A DNA stretch of 64,000 bases. Source: Alistipes sp. (GTDB lineage Bacteria > Bacteroidota > Bacteroidia > Bacteroidales > Rikenellaceae). Every line of letters begins with the position of its first letter. Positions within the stretch are counted from its first letter, which is position 1. A model generated the notes under the pieces. That model was given only the letters and a program-made list of their open reading frames with translations, searched no databases and had not been told where the DNA came from. Made by a program: the position numbers and the translations under genes. The DNA is taken from NCBI GenBank assembly GCA_017465605.1, contig JAFTVW010000038.1:1-64000 (forward strand), read 5' to 3'. Positions 26,756 to 35,012 of the stretch are shown one piece after another.

Positions 26756-26763
26756 TATATTTG
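26756..26763 (+). promoter_or_regulatory. -7 element of the his operon
   Basis: TATATTTG fits TAnnTTTG and sets the start near 26770, 13 nt before the leader-peptide ATG. A TTTG at 26721-26724 is too far (31 nt) to be a normal -33 box. Confidence 0.6.
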
Positions 26764-26782
26764 CTAAAACAAATAGTGAGTT

Positions 26783-26839
26783 ATGATTACAGCTATCAAT
26801 ATCCATCACCATCACCATATCTTGCAAGAGGTACGGTAG
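26783..26839 (+). CDS. hisL: his operon leader peptide
   Basis: An 18-codon ORF, MITAINIHHHHHHILQEVR except that it has five, not six, His in a row (codons CAT CAC CAT CAC CAT at 26804-26818). It begins 13 nt after the predicted transcription start and ends in TAG at 26837-26839. The stop codon lies inside the segment that can form the antiterminator (26832-26840). Five consecutive His codons before a terminator and hisG is the classic signature of ribosome-mediated attenuation: histidyl-tRNA shortage stalls the ribosome on the His run. This is far too short for ordinary gene finders. It has no Shine-Dalgarno sequence, as usual in Bacteroidetes. Confidence 0.88.
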   Translation: MITAINIHHHHHILQEVR

Positions 26840-26900
26840 GTCGTTGTGTGTGGTAGATAACATCAATATTTAAGGCTTACCGTAGAGGTAGGCCTTTTTT
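26832..26900 (+). promoter_or_regulatory. Histidine attenuator (antiterminator/terminator switch)
   Basis: Terminator: AAGGCTTACC (26872-26881), loop GTAGA, GGTAGGCCTT (26887-26896), then a T-run to 26900; ten pairs including one G-U. Antiterminator: TACGGTAGG (26832-26840) pairs with CTTACCGTA (26876-26884), nine pairs including one G-U, and consumes most of the terminator's 5' arm. The two folds exclude each other. A ribosome stalled on the His codons leaves 26832-26840 free (read-through). One that reaches the stop codon covers it, and the terminator forms. hisG begins 76 nt after the terminator. The mechanism is inference from the sequence layout. Confidence 0.85.
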
Positions 26901-26975
26901 GTTAAATCGAGCTGTGATAGTAGTAAACGGCAAAAAGTAGAAGAATAGGTAAAATAAATAAATTTAGGTGAAGTT

Positions 26976-27827
26976 ATGTTGAGAATTGCAATCCAAACCA
27001 AAGGTCGCTTGAACGAGCAGAGTGTGGAGCTAATGCGCGAAATTGGCATTGATGTCGAGGGGGCGAAGCGAAAATTCCTTTCGAAGGCGGCAAATTTTCC
27101 AATCGAGGTGTTGTATTTGCGCGATGACGATATCCCGCAGGTGGTAGCCAACGGTACAGCCTCGTTGGGTATTGTGGGTATGAACGAGGTGGCCGAGCGA
27201 GGCTGCGATGTGGAGGTTGTTGCCAAATTGGGATTTGGAGGTTGCCGTATCTCGCTTGCAATTCCCAAGGCTGATGAATATACAGGTGTGGAGTATTTTC
27301 AGGGTAAGAAGATTGCTACATCGTATCCCGAAATCCTATCCAAATTTTTGGCCGAAAACGGTGTTGAGGCAACTTTGGCCGTAATTACAGGCTCTGTGGA
27401 GATTGCGCCTGCTGCTGGTATTGCCGATGCTATCTTCGATATTGTTTCATCGGGAGGTACGTTGGTGTCGAATGGCTTGAAGGAGGTAGAGCGGGTCTTT
27501 GAGTCGGAGGCGGTACTTATCGCCAATCGCAATCTTACAGACGAAGAGCGTGAGATATTGAACGAACTTTTGTTCCGCATTGAGTCGGAGCGAGTGAGCC
27601 GAGGCAAGAAGTATCTTCTGATGAATATACCTACCGCAGCACTCGACGAGGCTGTTAAGATTTTGCCCGCTATGCGTAGCCCAACGGTGATGCCGTTGGC
27701 TGCTGAGGGGTGGTGTTCGTTACACTCGGTTGTTGATTCGGCCGATTTGTGGGAAAAGGTGCGCCAATTGAAGGCTATCGGAGCCGAGGGTATTTTGGTG
27801 CTTACGTTGGATAAGATAATTCCATAG
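26976..27827 (+). CDS. hisG: ATP phosphoribosyltransferase (long form)
   Basis: First step of histidine synthesis: ATP + PRPP to N1-phosphoribosyl-ATP. At 283 residues it is the long HisG-L type with a C-terminal regulatory domain that binds histidine. It therefore does not need HisZ, and none is nearby. Blocks: LRIAIQTKGRLNEQSVELM (2-20), LRDDDIPQVVANGTASLGIVG, GFGGCRISLAIP, and the PRPP-binding stretch around GSVEIAPAAGIADAIFDIVSSGGTLVSNGL (about 136-165), written here in part only as ADAIFDIVSSGGTL. The ACT-like C-terminal domain (about 210-283) includes YLLMNIPTAALDEAVKILP. It is the first structural gene after the attenuator, with hisD 4 bp downstream. Confidence 0.97.
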   Translation: MLRIAIQTKGRLNEQSVELMREIGIDVEGAKRKFLSKAANFPIEVLYLRDDDIPQVVANGTASLGIVGMNEVAERGCDVEVVAKLGFGGCRISLAIPKADEYTGVEYFQGKKIATSYPEILSKFLAENGVEATLAVITGSVEIAPAAGIADAIFDIVSSGGTLVSNGLKEVERVFESEAVLIANRNLTDEEREILNELLFRIESERVSRGKKYLLMNIPTAALDEAVKILPAMRSPTVMPLAAEGWCSLHSVVDSADLWEKVRQLKAIGAEGILVLTLDKIIP

Positions 27828-27831
27828 ACCT

Positions 27832-29112
27832 ATGAAAATTTATGAAAATCCACAACCTGAGCAGTGGGCTGAATTGTGCCGACGTGCCGAGCAAGATAAC
27901 TCGCTCGTAGCTGAGCGTGTGGCAGTGATTGTCGAGCAGGTGGCCAAGCAAGGTGATTCGGCAATCAGAACTTTGGCCGAGCAGATTGATGGTGTGCAGC
28001 TCTCGCAGTTGGAGGTGTCGGCCGAGGAGATAGAGTGGGCTTCGGAGCAGGTGAGTGAGCAGGTGAAGCAGGCAATTGAGGTGGCTATGAAAAACATCTC
28101 GGCGTTCCACGAGGCTCAAATGCCGAGCGAGGTGAGGGTTGAAACGCAGCGTGGAGTTGTCTGCGTTCAGCGACCTGTGGCTATTCAAAGGGTTGGATTG
28201 TATATTCCGGGCGGTACAGCTCCGTTGTTCTCAACGGTGTTGATGCTTGCTCTGCCAGCCAAGATTGCGGGTTGCCGCGAGATAATACTCTGCACCCCAA
28301 CCAATAAGCAGGGTAGGGTGGCGTCGGAGGTGCTTTATGCTGCATCTCGTTGTGGCGTGTCACGCATCTTCAAAGTGGGTGGTGCGCAGGCTGTGGCAGC
28401 TATGGCATACGGAACGGAATCAATCCCGAAGGTAGATAAAATCTTCGGCCCGGGTAATCGTTATGTCACATTGGCCAAGCAACTTGTCAGCGGCCGTAAT
28501 ACTTCGATAGATATGCCTGCTGGCCCATCTGAGGTGATGGTTATGGCCGACAAGTCGGCCGATGCGGAGTTTGTAGCTTCGGATATGCTCTCTCAGGCCG
28601 AACACGGTTGGGATAGTCAGGCTATGGTTGTCTGCAATAGTTTGGCTCTTGCCGAGCAAATAGCCTCGGAGGTTGAGCGTCAGGCAACCGAATTGGATAG
28701 AGTCGATTATGTGGCCGAGTCGTTGGCGCATAGCCGATGTGTGGTATTTGATAGCCGAGAGCAGATGATAGCATTTGCCAATGAGTATGCCGCTGAACAC
28801 CTCATAATATCAATGCGTGATGCGTGGGGAGTAGCCAGTGAAATCACTGCGGCTGGTAGTATCTTTATCGGTAATTATTCGCCTGAGAGTGCAGGCGATT
28901 ACGCTTCGGGAACTAATCATACCCTTCCCACATCGGGCTGGGCTCATTCGTGCAGTGGAGTGAATATCGATAGCTTTATGCGTAAAATGACTATTCAGGA
29001 GCTCTCTCAGGAGGGTATCAAATCTCTTGCTCCCACCATAATTGCTATGGCTGAGGCTGAGGGTTTACAGGCACACGCTGCTGCGGCACGGGTGAGAATA
29101 AAAAAATGTTAA
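27832..29112 (+). CDS. hisD: Histidinol dehydrogenase
   Basis: Catalyses the last two oxidations, L-histidinol to L-histidine with 2 NAD+, in a zinc enzyme. 426 residues, family length. Signature blocks: RVGLYIPGGTAPLFSTVLML (about 120-139), GGAQAVAAMAYGT (about 183-195), IFGPGNRYVTLAK and DMPAGPSEVMVMAD with the substrate/Zn region. SQAEHGWDSQAM follows (about 255-266, catalytic/zinc His and Gln), then GTNHTLPTSGWAHSCSG (about 363-379). It starts 4 bp after hisG, and its 3' end overlaps or abuts hisC. No unusual residues seen. Confidence 0.97.
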   Translation: MKIYENPQPEQWAELCRRAEQDNSLVAERVAVIVEQVAKQGDSAIRTLAEQIDGVQLSQLEVSAEEIEWASEQVSEQVKQAIEVAMKNISAFHEAQMPSEVRVETQRGVVCVQRPVAIQRVGLYIPGGTAPLFSTVLMLALPAKIAGCREIILCTPTNKQGRVASEVLYAASRCGVSRIFKVGGAQAVAAMAYGTESIPKVDKIFGPGNRYVTLAKQLVSGRNTSIDMPAGPSEVMVMADKSADAEFVASDMLSQAEHGWDSQAMVVCNSLALAEQIASEVERQATELDRVDYVAESLAHSRCVVFDSREQMIAFANEYAAEHLIISMRDAWGVASEITAAGSIFIGNYSPESAGDYASGTNHTLPTSGWAHSCSGVNIDSFMRKMTIQELSQEGIKSLAPTIIAMAEAEGLQAHAAAARVRIKKC

Positions 29113-30167
29113 GTATGAAAATCCAAACCATAGAATCTATCGTAAGAGCTAACATCGCGGCTTTGTCGCCATACTCTACGGCTCGTGATGAGTATCAGGG
29201 AGAGTTGGGCGTATTCTTAGATGCTAACGAGAGCCCTTACCAAAACGGATATAACCGCTATCCCGACCCGCATCAGAAGCGTTTGAAAGCTATTTTGTCG
29301 AAGAAGAAGGGTGTGAACGCCGAAAATATATTCATCGGGAACGGTAGCGATGAGGCTATCGATTTGATGTTTAGGGTCTTTTGCGAGCCTGCCGAAGATA
29401 ATGCTGTGGCGATTGCTCCAAGCTATGGAATGTATAAAGTAGCTGCTGCAATCAATAATGTGCAGATGCGTGAGGTGCAGCTCGGGGAGGGGTATTCGCT
29501 TCCTTGTGAGGTGTTGTTGGCTGCGTGTGACGGGCATACACGATTGATGTTTATATGCTCGCCCAATAATCCTACGGGTAACTCATTTCCGCGAGAGAGT
29601 ATCTTGCGTTTGGCTGAGGAGTTCGAGGGAATGCTTGTCGTTGATGAGGCATATATCGATTTTGCCGAGCAGGAGAGCCTTGTAGGTGCAATAGCCTCTC
29701 ACCCCAATATCGTAGTGTTGCAAACCTTGTCGAAGGCGTGGGCTATGGCTGGCCTGAGATTGGGCTTGGCTTTGGCCGATAGGCGTGTTGTGGAGATAAT
29801 GTCACAGGTGAAATACCCCTATAATATCAATCAAGCAGCTCTGCAAATTGTCGAGGAGCTGCTCTCGAATCCTATCGACGATAAGGTGGCCGAGATTGTG
29901 TCCGAGCGCAAGGTTGTAGCCGAAAAATTGCAAGAATTGTCGTTTGTGGAGAAGGTATATCCCAGTGATGCTAATTTCCTGCTTGTGAAGGTTGATGATG
30001 CCGATGCTATTTACAATCACCTTATTGCAGATGGAATCATTGTCCGTAACCGCAATCGGGTGAGGGGTTGCGAGGGGACACTGCGTGTGACCATCGGAAC
30101 TCCCGAAGAGAATGTGAAATTGATAAAATCACTTGACGTATATGAAAAAAAGAGTGTTGTTCGTTGA
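29106..30167 (+). CDS. hisC: Histidinol-phosphate aminotransferase
   Basis: PLP enzyme converting imidazole-acetol phosphate + Glu to histidinol phosphate. 353 residues from ATG 29106, which overlaps the last codons of hisD. ATG 29115 (350 residues, MKIQTIESI) is an equally possible start. Fold-type I aminotransferase blocks: FLDANESPY (about 33-41), [33 protein letters not shown] and the PLP-lysine motif [16 protein letters not shown] (about 203-218). The final ...[24 protein letters not shown] has the conserved Arg. Its 3' end overlaps hisB by 26 bp. Confidence 0.96.
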   Translation: MLSMKIQTIESIVRANIAALSPYSTARDEYQGELGVFLDANESPYQNGYNRYPDPHQKRLKAILSKKKGVNAENIFIGNGSDEAIDLMFRVFCEPAEDNAVAIAPSYGMYKVAAAINNVQMREVQLGEGYSLPCEVLLAACDGHTRLMFICSPNNPTGNSFPRESILRLAEEFEGMLVVDEAYIDFAEQESLVGAIASHPNIVVLQTLSKAWAMAGLRLGLALADRRVVEIMSQVKYPYNINQAALQIVEELLSNPIDDKVAEIVSERKVVAEKLQELSFVEKVYPSDANFLLVKVDDADAIYNHLIADGIIVRNRNRVRGCEGTLRVTIGTPEENVKLIKSLDVYEKKSVVR

Positions 30168-31269
30168 CCGAGACGGAACTATTCTCGTTGAGCCGCCTGA
30201 GGATTATCAGGTTGATTCTTTGGAGAAGTTGGAGTTTGTCGCTGGTGCTATTTCGGGCTTGAAATCGGTGTCGGAACTCGACTATGAGCTTGTGCTGGCC
30301 TCGAATCAAGATGGACTGGGTACGGAGGCTTTTCCCGAAGAGACTTTTTGGCCTGCTCATACCAAGATGATGCGAACATTGGCGGGTGAGGGTGTCTTTT
30401 TCGATGACCAGCTTATTGACCCCACCTTCCCGCAAGAGAATGCTCCCACTCGTAAGCCCGGAATAGGAATGTTTGGAAAATATCTTTCAGGCGAATACGA
30501 TTTGGCGTCGAGTTATGTGATTGGCGATAGGGCAACCGATGTTGAGTTGGCATATAACCTCGGTGCAAAAGCTATCTTGTTGCAATCGAAGTCGGTGGCA
30601 GACGAGATGTTGAAGGATAAAGCCTTTGCTTCGACTTGTGTGCTTGCTACCAAACGATGGAGCGAGATTGCCGAGTTCTTGCGTCAAACCGAGCGCAGTG
30701 CCACTATTGTCCGCAAAACATCGGAGACCGATATTCGCGTTGAATTGGATATCGATGGCAAGGGCGAATCGAATATTGACACAGGCTTAAAATTCTTCGA
30801 CCATATGTTATGGCAGATTGTCCATCACTCTGGAATGTCGCTTACGGTTGAGTGCAAGGGTGATTTGGAGGTTGACGAACATCACACCATCGAAGATGTC
30901 GCAATCGTGTTGGGCGAGGCTATTTTGCAGGCTTTGGGTTCAAAGCGAGGTATCGACCGTTACGGTTTTGTGTTGCCGATGGACGAGTGCCGTGCTATGG
31001 TGTTGATTGATTTTGGAGGTCGTGCCGATTTTGTGTGGGGCGTGGAGTTTACGCGTGAAAGGGTAGGTGATGTGCCAACTGAGATGTTCAAGCACTTCTT
31101 CAAGTCGATGTGTGTTGCTATGCGTTGCAATCTACATATCGAGGCGAAGGGTGAGAATAATCATCATCTTATTGAGGGAGTGTTCAAGGCGTTTGCCCGT
31201 GCGTTGAAGATGGCAGTACGTCGCGATGTGTTTTCGTATCAGCTCCCATCAAGCAAAGGAGTGTTATAG
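30142..31269 (+). CDS. hisB: Bifunctional histidinol-phosphatase / imidazoleglycerol-phosphate dehydratase
   Basis: 375 residues from ATG 30142; an upstream TTG at 30133 is less likely. The N-terminal HAD phosphatase (about 1-165) has LFVDRDGTI (nucleophile Asp9, general acid Asp11) and [18 protein letters not shown]. The C-terminal dehydratase (about 185-375) has the duplicated metal-binding histidine motifs: [26 protein letters not shown] and [20 protein letters not shown]. The fused form is the same as in enterobacteria and Bacteroides. It overlaps hisC by 26 bp. The next his gene, hisH, is 550 bp away because of the DUF559 unit, the only break in an otherwise tight operon. Confidence 0.97.
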   Translation: MKKRVLFVDRDGTILVEPPEDYQVDSLEKLEFVAGAISGLKSVSELDYELVLASNQDGLGTEAFPEETFWPAHTKMMRTLAGEGVFFDDQLIDPTFPQENAPTRKPGIGMFGKYLSGEYDLASSYVIGDRATDVELAYNLGAKAILLQSKSVADEMLKDKAFASTCVLATKRWSEIAEFLRQTERSATIVRKTSETDIRVELDIDGKGESNIDTGLKFFDHMLWQIVHHSGMSLTVECKGDLEVDEHHTIEDVAIVLGEAILQALGSKRGIDRYGFVLPMDECRAMVLIDFGGRADFVWGVEFTRERVGDVPTEMFKHFFKSMCVAMRCNLHIEAKGENNHHLIEGVFKAFARALKMAVRRDVFSYQLPSSKGVL

Positions 31270-31307
31270 AAGTGCCTAAAAACAAAGCAGATAAATTGAG
31301 ATTAACG

Positions 31308-31354
31308 CACTCCTCCGTCACTTCGTGACACCTCCTCTACGTTAGAGGAGGAGT
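31308..31354 (+). repeat. Double-palindrome repeat (copy R2), left flank of DUF559
   Basis: CACTCC, then palindrome GTCACTTCGTGAC (about 31317-31329), then CCTCCTCTACGTTAGAGGAGG (about 31332-31352). The layout equals R1 and R3, but the stem sequences differ by compensated changes. It lies in the opposite orientation to R3, so the two frame the DUF559 gene as inverted ends. Confidence 0.8.
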
Positions 31355-31364
31355 TGTAATTGTT

Positions 31365-31799
31365 ATGAAGAAAATACGATTAAATAATATTGCCGAACAT
31401 AAGGAAAAACGTCGATTATTGCGTAATAATTTAACACCCGCTGAAGCTGTGATGTGGCGGATTTTAAAGGGTGATAAAATTATGGGCATAAGGTGGCGTA
31501 GGCAGTTCTCTGTTGGCCCGTACATATTAGATTTTTATTGCCCTTTTCTTAAATTGGCAATAGAGTTAGATGGATATAATCATTATACCGATAGTGGATA
31601 TCAACACGATAGTGAACGAGATTGTTATTTGTCTAAATTGGGTATAGAGGTGATGAGATTTGAAAATAGATTTTTATGGCAATGTCAGGAAGTGGTAATT
31701 GACAGCATTGTACAAAAAGTTGAGAATAAGTTATTAGATATAAATAAAAACTCTCCCTCTAAATTAGAGGGAGTCCCCGAAGGGGGAGGGAGTGTGTAA
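31365..31799 (+). CDS. DUF559 (Vsr/PD-(D/E)XK-like) endonuclease-domain protein inserted in the his operon
   Basis: 144 residues. The DUF559 domain starts at about residue 10: AEHKEKRRLLRNNLTPAEAVMW, then KIMGIRWRRQFSVGPYILDFYCPFLKLAIELDG (about 38-70), in which YILDFYC...LAIELDG is the nuclease-like core with the acidic residues, and GIEVMRFENRFL (about 93-104). The family is related to very-short-patch-repair-type nucleases, and its function is unknown. Residues 130-144 (SPSKLEGVPEGGGSV) are encoded by the palindromic repeat R3 itself. AT-rich codons contrast with the his genes. It sits between hisB and hisH and plays no known part in histidine synthesis. It looks like an insert that kept the operon readable. 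Confidence 0.88.
   Translation: MKKIRLNNIAEHKEKRRLLRNNLTPAEAVMWRILKGDKIMGIRWRRQFSVGPYILDFYCPFLKLAIELDGYNHYTDSGYQHDSERDCYLSKLGIEVMRFENRFLWQCQEVVIDSIVQKVENKLLDINKNSPSKLEGVPEGGGSV
31751..31796 (-). repeat. Double-palindrome repeat (copy R3), right flank of DUF559
   Basis: CTCCCTCTAAATTAGAGGGAG (31753-31773, given as one short palindrome) followed by TCCCCGAAGGGGGA (31774-31787) and GGGAGTGTG. Nearly identical to R1 read on the minus strand. It is translated as the last 15 residues of the DUF559 protein, and the stop codon TAA follows directly. Confidence 0.85.
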
Positions 31800-31819
31800 A
31801 AAGGTTATATAGTATTTTT

Positions 31820-32407
31820 ATGATTGCAATTATAGATTATAAAATGGGAAATCTCCGCTCGGTGGAGAATGCTCTCAAACGATTAGGTGCAGAATTTACG
31901 GTTACAGCCGATGCCGATGTTATCCGCTCGGCCGACAGAGTGCTACTCCCGGGAGTTGGCAATGCTGCCGAGGCAATGGAGAATCTCCGTAAAGCCGACC
32001 TTACGCAAGTTATCCGCTCGTTGCGTCGCCCTGTTTTGGGTATATGTGTGGGAATGCAGGTTATGTGCCGCCATAGCGAGGAGGGTGATTGTGATTGCCT
32101 AAACATATTCGATTCTCACGTTAAACGTTTCGTGCCTACGCCAGAATTGAAAGTGCCTCATATGGGTTGGAATAGAATCTCTAATCTCGAATCGAAACTC
32201 TTTAAGGGTATCGATGGTGGCGAATATGTCTATTTTGTTCACTCATATTATCCAGAGTTATGCCCCGATACGATTGCCACCACTACACACGGCGTAATGT
32301 TCAGTGCAGCACTTAAATACGAGAACTTTTATGGTACACAGTTCCACCCCGAAAAGAGTGGTGATGTGGGAGAGCGTATAATTGAGAACTTCTTGAAGTC
32401 GGTATAA
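31820..32407 (+). CDS. hisH: Imidazole glycerol phosphate synthase, glutaminase subunit
   Basis: Class I glutamine amidotransferase that feeds ammonia to HisF. 195 residues. Oxyanion and nucleophile block: RPVLGICVGMQVMC with Cys76. The His-Glu of the triad is in YGTQFHPEKSG (His176, Glu178). LLPGVGNAAEAM (about 42-53) is the HisH-type PGVG loop. It starts 20 bp after the DUF559 stop and 14 bp before hisA, so it remains part of the operon. Confidence 0.97.
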   Translation: MIAIIDYKMGNLRSVENALKRLGAEFTVTADADVIRSADRVLLPGVGNAAEAMENLRKADLTQVIRSLRRPVLGICVGMQVMCRHSEEGDCDCLNIFDSHVKRFVPTPELKVPHMGWNRISNLESKLFKGIDGGEYVYFVHSYYPELCPDTIATTTHGVMFSAALKYENFYGTQFHPEKSGDVGERIIENFLKSV

Positions 32408-32421
32408 ATTTAATTGATGTT

Positions 32422-33150
32422 ATGATTGAGATAATTCCTGCAATTGACATTATAGAAGGGCGTTGCGTGCGCCTATCGCAAGGTGATTATTCCCGTTCGA
32501 AGGTTTACGACTCTTCACCAGTCGATATGGCTAAACGCTATGCCGATTGTGGAGTGAAGCGTATCCACGTTGTTGACCTTGATGGCGCAAAATCATCTTC
32601 ACCAAAAAATCTGAAAACCCTCGAAAAGATGGCCATAGGGGCATCTGTTGAGATTGAGTGGGGTGGAGGTATCAAGAGCGAGGAGTCACTTCGTGCCTTA
32701 TTCGACTATGGGGCAACATACGCAATTGTAGGCAGTGTGGCGGCTCGCACCCCCGAACTATTTGCCGAGTGGTTGGATATGTTTGGAGCAGAGAAGATGG
32801 TTTTGGGAGCCGATGTGCGCGATGGTAAAGTCTCGGTGAATGGTTGGCAGGAGGATTTGGGTGTTACAATCGAACAGTTGGTCGATGGTTTTCTTCCGCA
32901 CGGACTTAGCCAAGTAATCTGCACCGACATCAGCAAAGATGGAATGCTCGAAGGCCCTTCGTTTGACCTTTACACAGATTTGCAGAGCCGTTACGGGGGC
33001 GTTGATTTTACCGTTTCGGGGGGTATTAGTTCGATGGCCGATATTGAGCGACTCAGCGAGTTACGTCTGCGCAGAGTGATAGTCGGTAAGGCGATATATG
33101 AAAATCGTATAACACTAAAAGATATTGAGCGATGGTTGCTAAACGCATAA
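32422..33150 (+). CDS. hisA: ProFAR isomerase
   Basis: Opens the ring of ProFAR to PRFAR by an Amadori rearrangement. 242-residue (beta-alpha)8 barrel. Catalytic Asp residues: Asp9 in [14 protein letters not shown] and Asp131 in LGADVRDG. Phosphate-binding loops: EWGGGIKS (about 79-86) and VSGGISS near the C-terminus. The [11 protein letters not shown] block (about 167-176) is typical. It overlaps hisF by 19 bp. Confidence 0.97.
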   Translation: MIEIIPAIDIIEGRCVRLSQGDYSRSKVYDSSPVDMAKRYADCGVKRIHVVDLDGAKSSSPKNLKTLEKMAIGASVEIEWGGGIKSEESLRALFDYGATYAIVGSVAARTPELFAEWLDMFGAEKMVLGADVRDGKVSVNGWQEDLGVTIEQLVDGFLPHGLSQVICTDISKDGMLEGPSFDLYTDLQSRYGGVDFTVSGGISSMADIERLSELRLRRVIVGKAIYENRITLKDIERWLLNA

Positions 33151-33890
33151 TCCCCTGCTTAGATGTTAAGGAGGGCCGTACGGTGAAAGGCGTGAATTTT
33201 GTTGATTTGCGCGATGTGGGCGATGCTGTACAGCTGGGGCAGTATTATGCCCGCAGTGGTGCAGACGAGTTGGTCTATCTTGATATCAGTGCCACTCGCG
33301 AGGGCCGTAATACCTTTACAAAATTGGTGGAACGTATAGCCGATGGAATAAATATCCCATTTACCGTAGGCGGAGGAATCTCGTCATTGGACGATGCTTC
33401 ACGCCTGCTCGATGCGGGTGCCGATAAAATTTCAATCAACAGTGCCGCTATTGCTAATCCGTCGCTTATTGATTCTATTGCGGCACGTTATGGAAGTCAA
33501 TTTGTCGTGGTAGCTATCGATGCCCGTCAGATGGACGATGGTGTGTGGCGAGCAACTACACACGGGGGTAGCCGCCCAAGCGACAAGGAGTTGTTCGCGT
33601 GGGCGCGCGAGGCTGAGCAGCGAGGAGCGGGCGAGATTCTCTTTACCTCGATGAACCACGATGGAACTCGCTCAGGCTATCCGTGCGAGACTTTTGCAGC
33701 TCTGTCGGAGCAGATTACAATCCCTATTATTGCATCGGGAGGAGCTGGCTCGGTGGCCGATATTGCCGATGTACTTACTCGTGGACGAGCCGATGCAGCA
33801 TTGGCCGCAAGTATCTTCCACTTTGGCGAGATTACAGTGGGCGATTTGAAACAGGAGTTGAAACGATTAAATATTGATGTAAGATGTTAA
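33132..33890 (+). CDS. hisF: Imidazole glycerol phosphate synthase, cyclase subunit
   Basis: Combines PRFAR with ammonia from HisH to give IGP and AICAR. 252-residue barrel. The catalytic pair Asp11 ([12 protein letters not shown]) and Asp130 (VVVAIDARQ) is at the same numbers as in the Thermotoga enzyme. Phosphate sites: [12 protein letters not shown] (about 78-89) and [11 protein letters not shown] near the C-terminus. [19 protein letters not shown] is the conserved late block. It overlaps hisA by 19 bp and hisIE by 7 bp, indicating translational coupling. Confidence 0.98.
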   Translation: MVAKRIIPCLDVKEGRTVKGVNFVDLRDVGDAVQLGQYYARSGADELVYLDISATREGRNTFTKLVERIADGINIPFTVGGGISSLDDASRLLDAGADKISINSAAIANPSLIDSIAARYGSQFVVVAIDARQMDDGVWRATTHGGSRPSDKELFAWAREAEQRGAGEILFTSMNHDGTRSGYPCETFAALSEQITIPIIASGGAGSVADIADVLTRGRADAALAASIFHFGEITVGDLKQELKRLNIDVRC

Positions 33891-34486
33891 AGTTCGATGA
33901 TTTTAAGCTCGATAAATGTGCCGATGGCCTGTTGCCAGTAATTGTGCAAGATGCCGTAACGTTGAAGGTGCTGATGCTCGGATATATGAATCGCGAGGCT
34001 TTCGATAAGTCGATGGCTGAGGGGCGCGTTACCTTCTTTTCTCGTACACGAAATACCCTTTGGACAAAGGGCGAGACCAGCGGTCACTACTTGAATATTG
34101 TCTCGGTGTATGCCGATTGCGATAGCGATACACTTCTTGTGAAGGCCAATCCGATTGGTCCAACTTGCCACCGAGGAACAACCAGCTGCTTCGATACCCC
34201 CGAAGATGAAGGCTTTATCCGTCGTTTGCAAAGTGTTGTGCAGCAGCGTCACCGCGATATGCCCGAGGGCTCTTACACTACCAAACTCTTTATCAAGGGT
34301 GTGAAGAAGATTGCACAGAAGGTGGGCGAGGAGGCCGTAGAGAGCGTAGTTGAGGCAGTAGATGGCAACCGCGATAGATTTATCTATGAGGCTTCGGATA
34401 TGATTTATCACCTGCTTGTGCTGATGGAGCAGATGGGTTGCTCGATAGAGGATATGGAGCGTGAATTGGCCCTACGACATCGTTAA
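33884..34486 (+). CDS. hisI: Bifunctional phosphoribosyl-AMP cyclohydrolase / phosphoribosyl-ATP pyrophosphatase
   Basis: Fused HisI-HisE (HisIE), 200 residues, steps 2 and 3 of histidine synthesis. The N-terminal HisI part (about 1-110) has [27 protein letters not shown] (motif given in part: GYMNREAF), [10 protein letters not shown], the metal site [19 protein letters not shown] and the late CF. The C-terminal HisE part (about 112-200) has the MazG-like helices with [18 protein letters not shown] and [16 protein letters not shown]. It is the last gene of the operon, overlapping hisF by 7 bp. The tRNA-Arg promoter begins 44 bp later, and no separate terminator for the operon is obvious. Confidence 0.97.
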   Translation: MLKFDDFKLDKCADGLLPVIVQDAVTLKVLMLGYMNREAFDKSMAEGRVTFFSRTRNTLWTKGETSGHYLNIVSVYADCDSDTLLVKANPIGPTCHRGTTSCFDTPEDEGFIRRLQSVVQQRHRDMPEGSYTTKLFIKGVKKIAQKVGEEAVESVVEAVDGNRDRFIYEASDMIYHLLVLMEQMGCSIEDMERELALRHR

Positions 34487-34529
34487 AACGATGATAAATG
34501 CATAACAAATCGTGTAATTTGCGATTAAT

Positions 34530-34561
34530 TTTGGATAAAAGAAATAAATGATTTATTTTTG
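34530..34561 (+). promoter_or_regulatory. Promoter for tRNA-Arg
   Basis: TTTG (34530-34533), 20 nt, TATTTTTG (34554-34561). Transcription would start near 34568, 24 nt before the mature tRNA. Confidence 0.75.
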
Positions 34562-34591
34562 CATCGCAAATGCCGCAATGGCGTTGTTGAT

Positions 34592-34665
34592 GGTTCCGTA
34601 GCTCAGTTGGATAGAGCAACAGCCTTCTAAGCTGTGGGTCGTGGGTTCGAATCCCGCCGGAATCA
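34592..34665 (+). tRNA. tRNA-Arg (anticodon TCT)
   Basis: A complete cloverleaf of 74 nt: acceptor GGTTCCG/CGGAATC with one G-U pair, D arm GCTC...GAGC, and anticodon stem ACAGC/GCTGT with loop CTTCTAA, so anticodon TCT reads AGA. The T arm is GTGGG-TTCGAAT-CCCGC and the discriminator is A. CCA is not encoded. It follows the his operon, with its own promoter at 34530-34561. Confidence 0.95.
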
Positions 34666-34670
34666 CGAGC

Positions 34671-34802
34671 GCAATGCGCAACAAGAAAGCCACTCGTAAG
34701 AGTGGCTTTTGTTGTAAAAGCGACTATGGGAGCTTGCTCACAAATAGTCGCTCTTATAACAAAAAATGCCGTACAAAGTACGGCTTTCTTGTTGCACATT
34801 GC
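34671..34802 (+). repeat. Nested inverted repeat with three internal hairpins after tRNA-Arg
   Basis: The outer arms 34671-34691 and 34782-34802 (21 nt, one mismatch; left arm begins GCAATGCGCAACAAG) enclose hairpins GCCACTC-GTAA-GAGTGGC (34689-34707), AAGCGACTAT...ATAGTCGCT (34718-34752, with inner GAGC/GCTC) and GCCGTAC-AAA-GTACGGC (about 34768-34784). The outer stem overlaps the feet of the first and third hairpins, so alternative folds compete. A further stem GACGCAGT/ACTGCGTC follows at 34821-34847. From there to 35012 I see no gene. Confidence 0.85.
34686..34710 (+). terminator. Terminator of tRNA-Arg
   Basis: AAAGCCACTC (34686-34695), GTAA loop, GAGTGGCTTTT (34700-34710): a perfect stem with a short U-tail, 21 nt after the tRNA 3' end. 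It is the first hairpin of the complex inverted repeat. Confidence 0.75.
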
Positions 34803-35012
34803 CGAGGACTCCAAGGGAAAGACGCAGTTAAGCGGAGCGACTGCGTCAATCCCGTATAAAGCGAAGCCAATCCCGCTAAATTTTGGAAGTTATACCTCTT
34901 ACGATTTGTTTTGCTACCACTCTTACTACCAAATCTGTTGCTATTGCGCAGAATCACTCATAGTCTGTATATTTTTCGCGGTTTTTAATGTATAATTACA
35001 CAGTAAAAATGT

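Noticed and set aside
31365..31799. DUF559 gene as a histidine biosynthesis component
   Set aside because: All steps of the pathway are covered by hisGDCBHAF and hisIE, and the nuclease-like family has no link to histidine.
34671..34802. Genomic island attachment site at tRNA-Arg
   Set aside because: The arms do not include tRNA sequence, no direct copy of the tRNA 3' end and no integrase are in the window.
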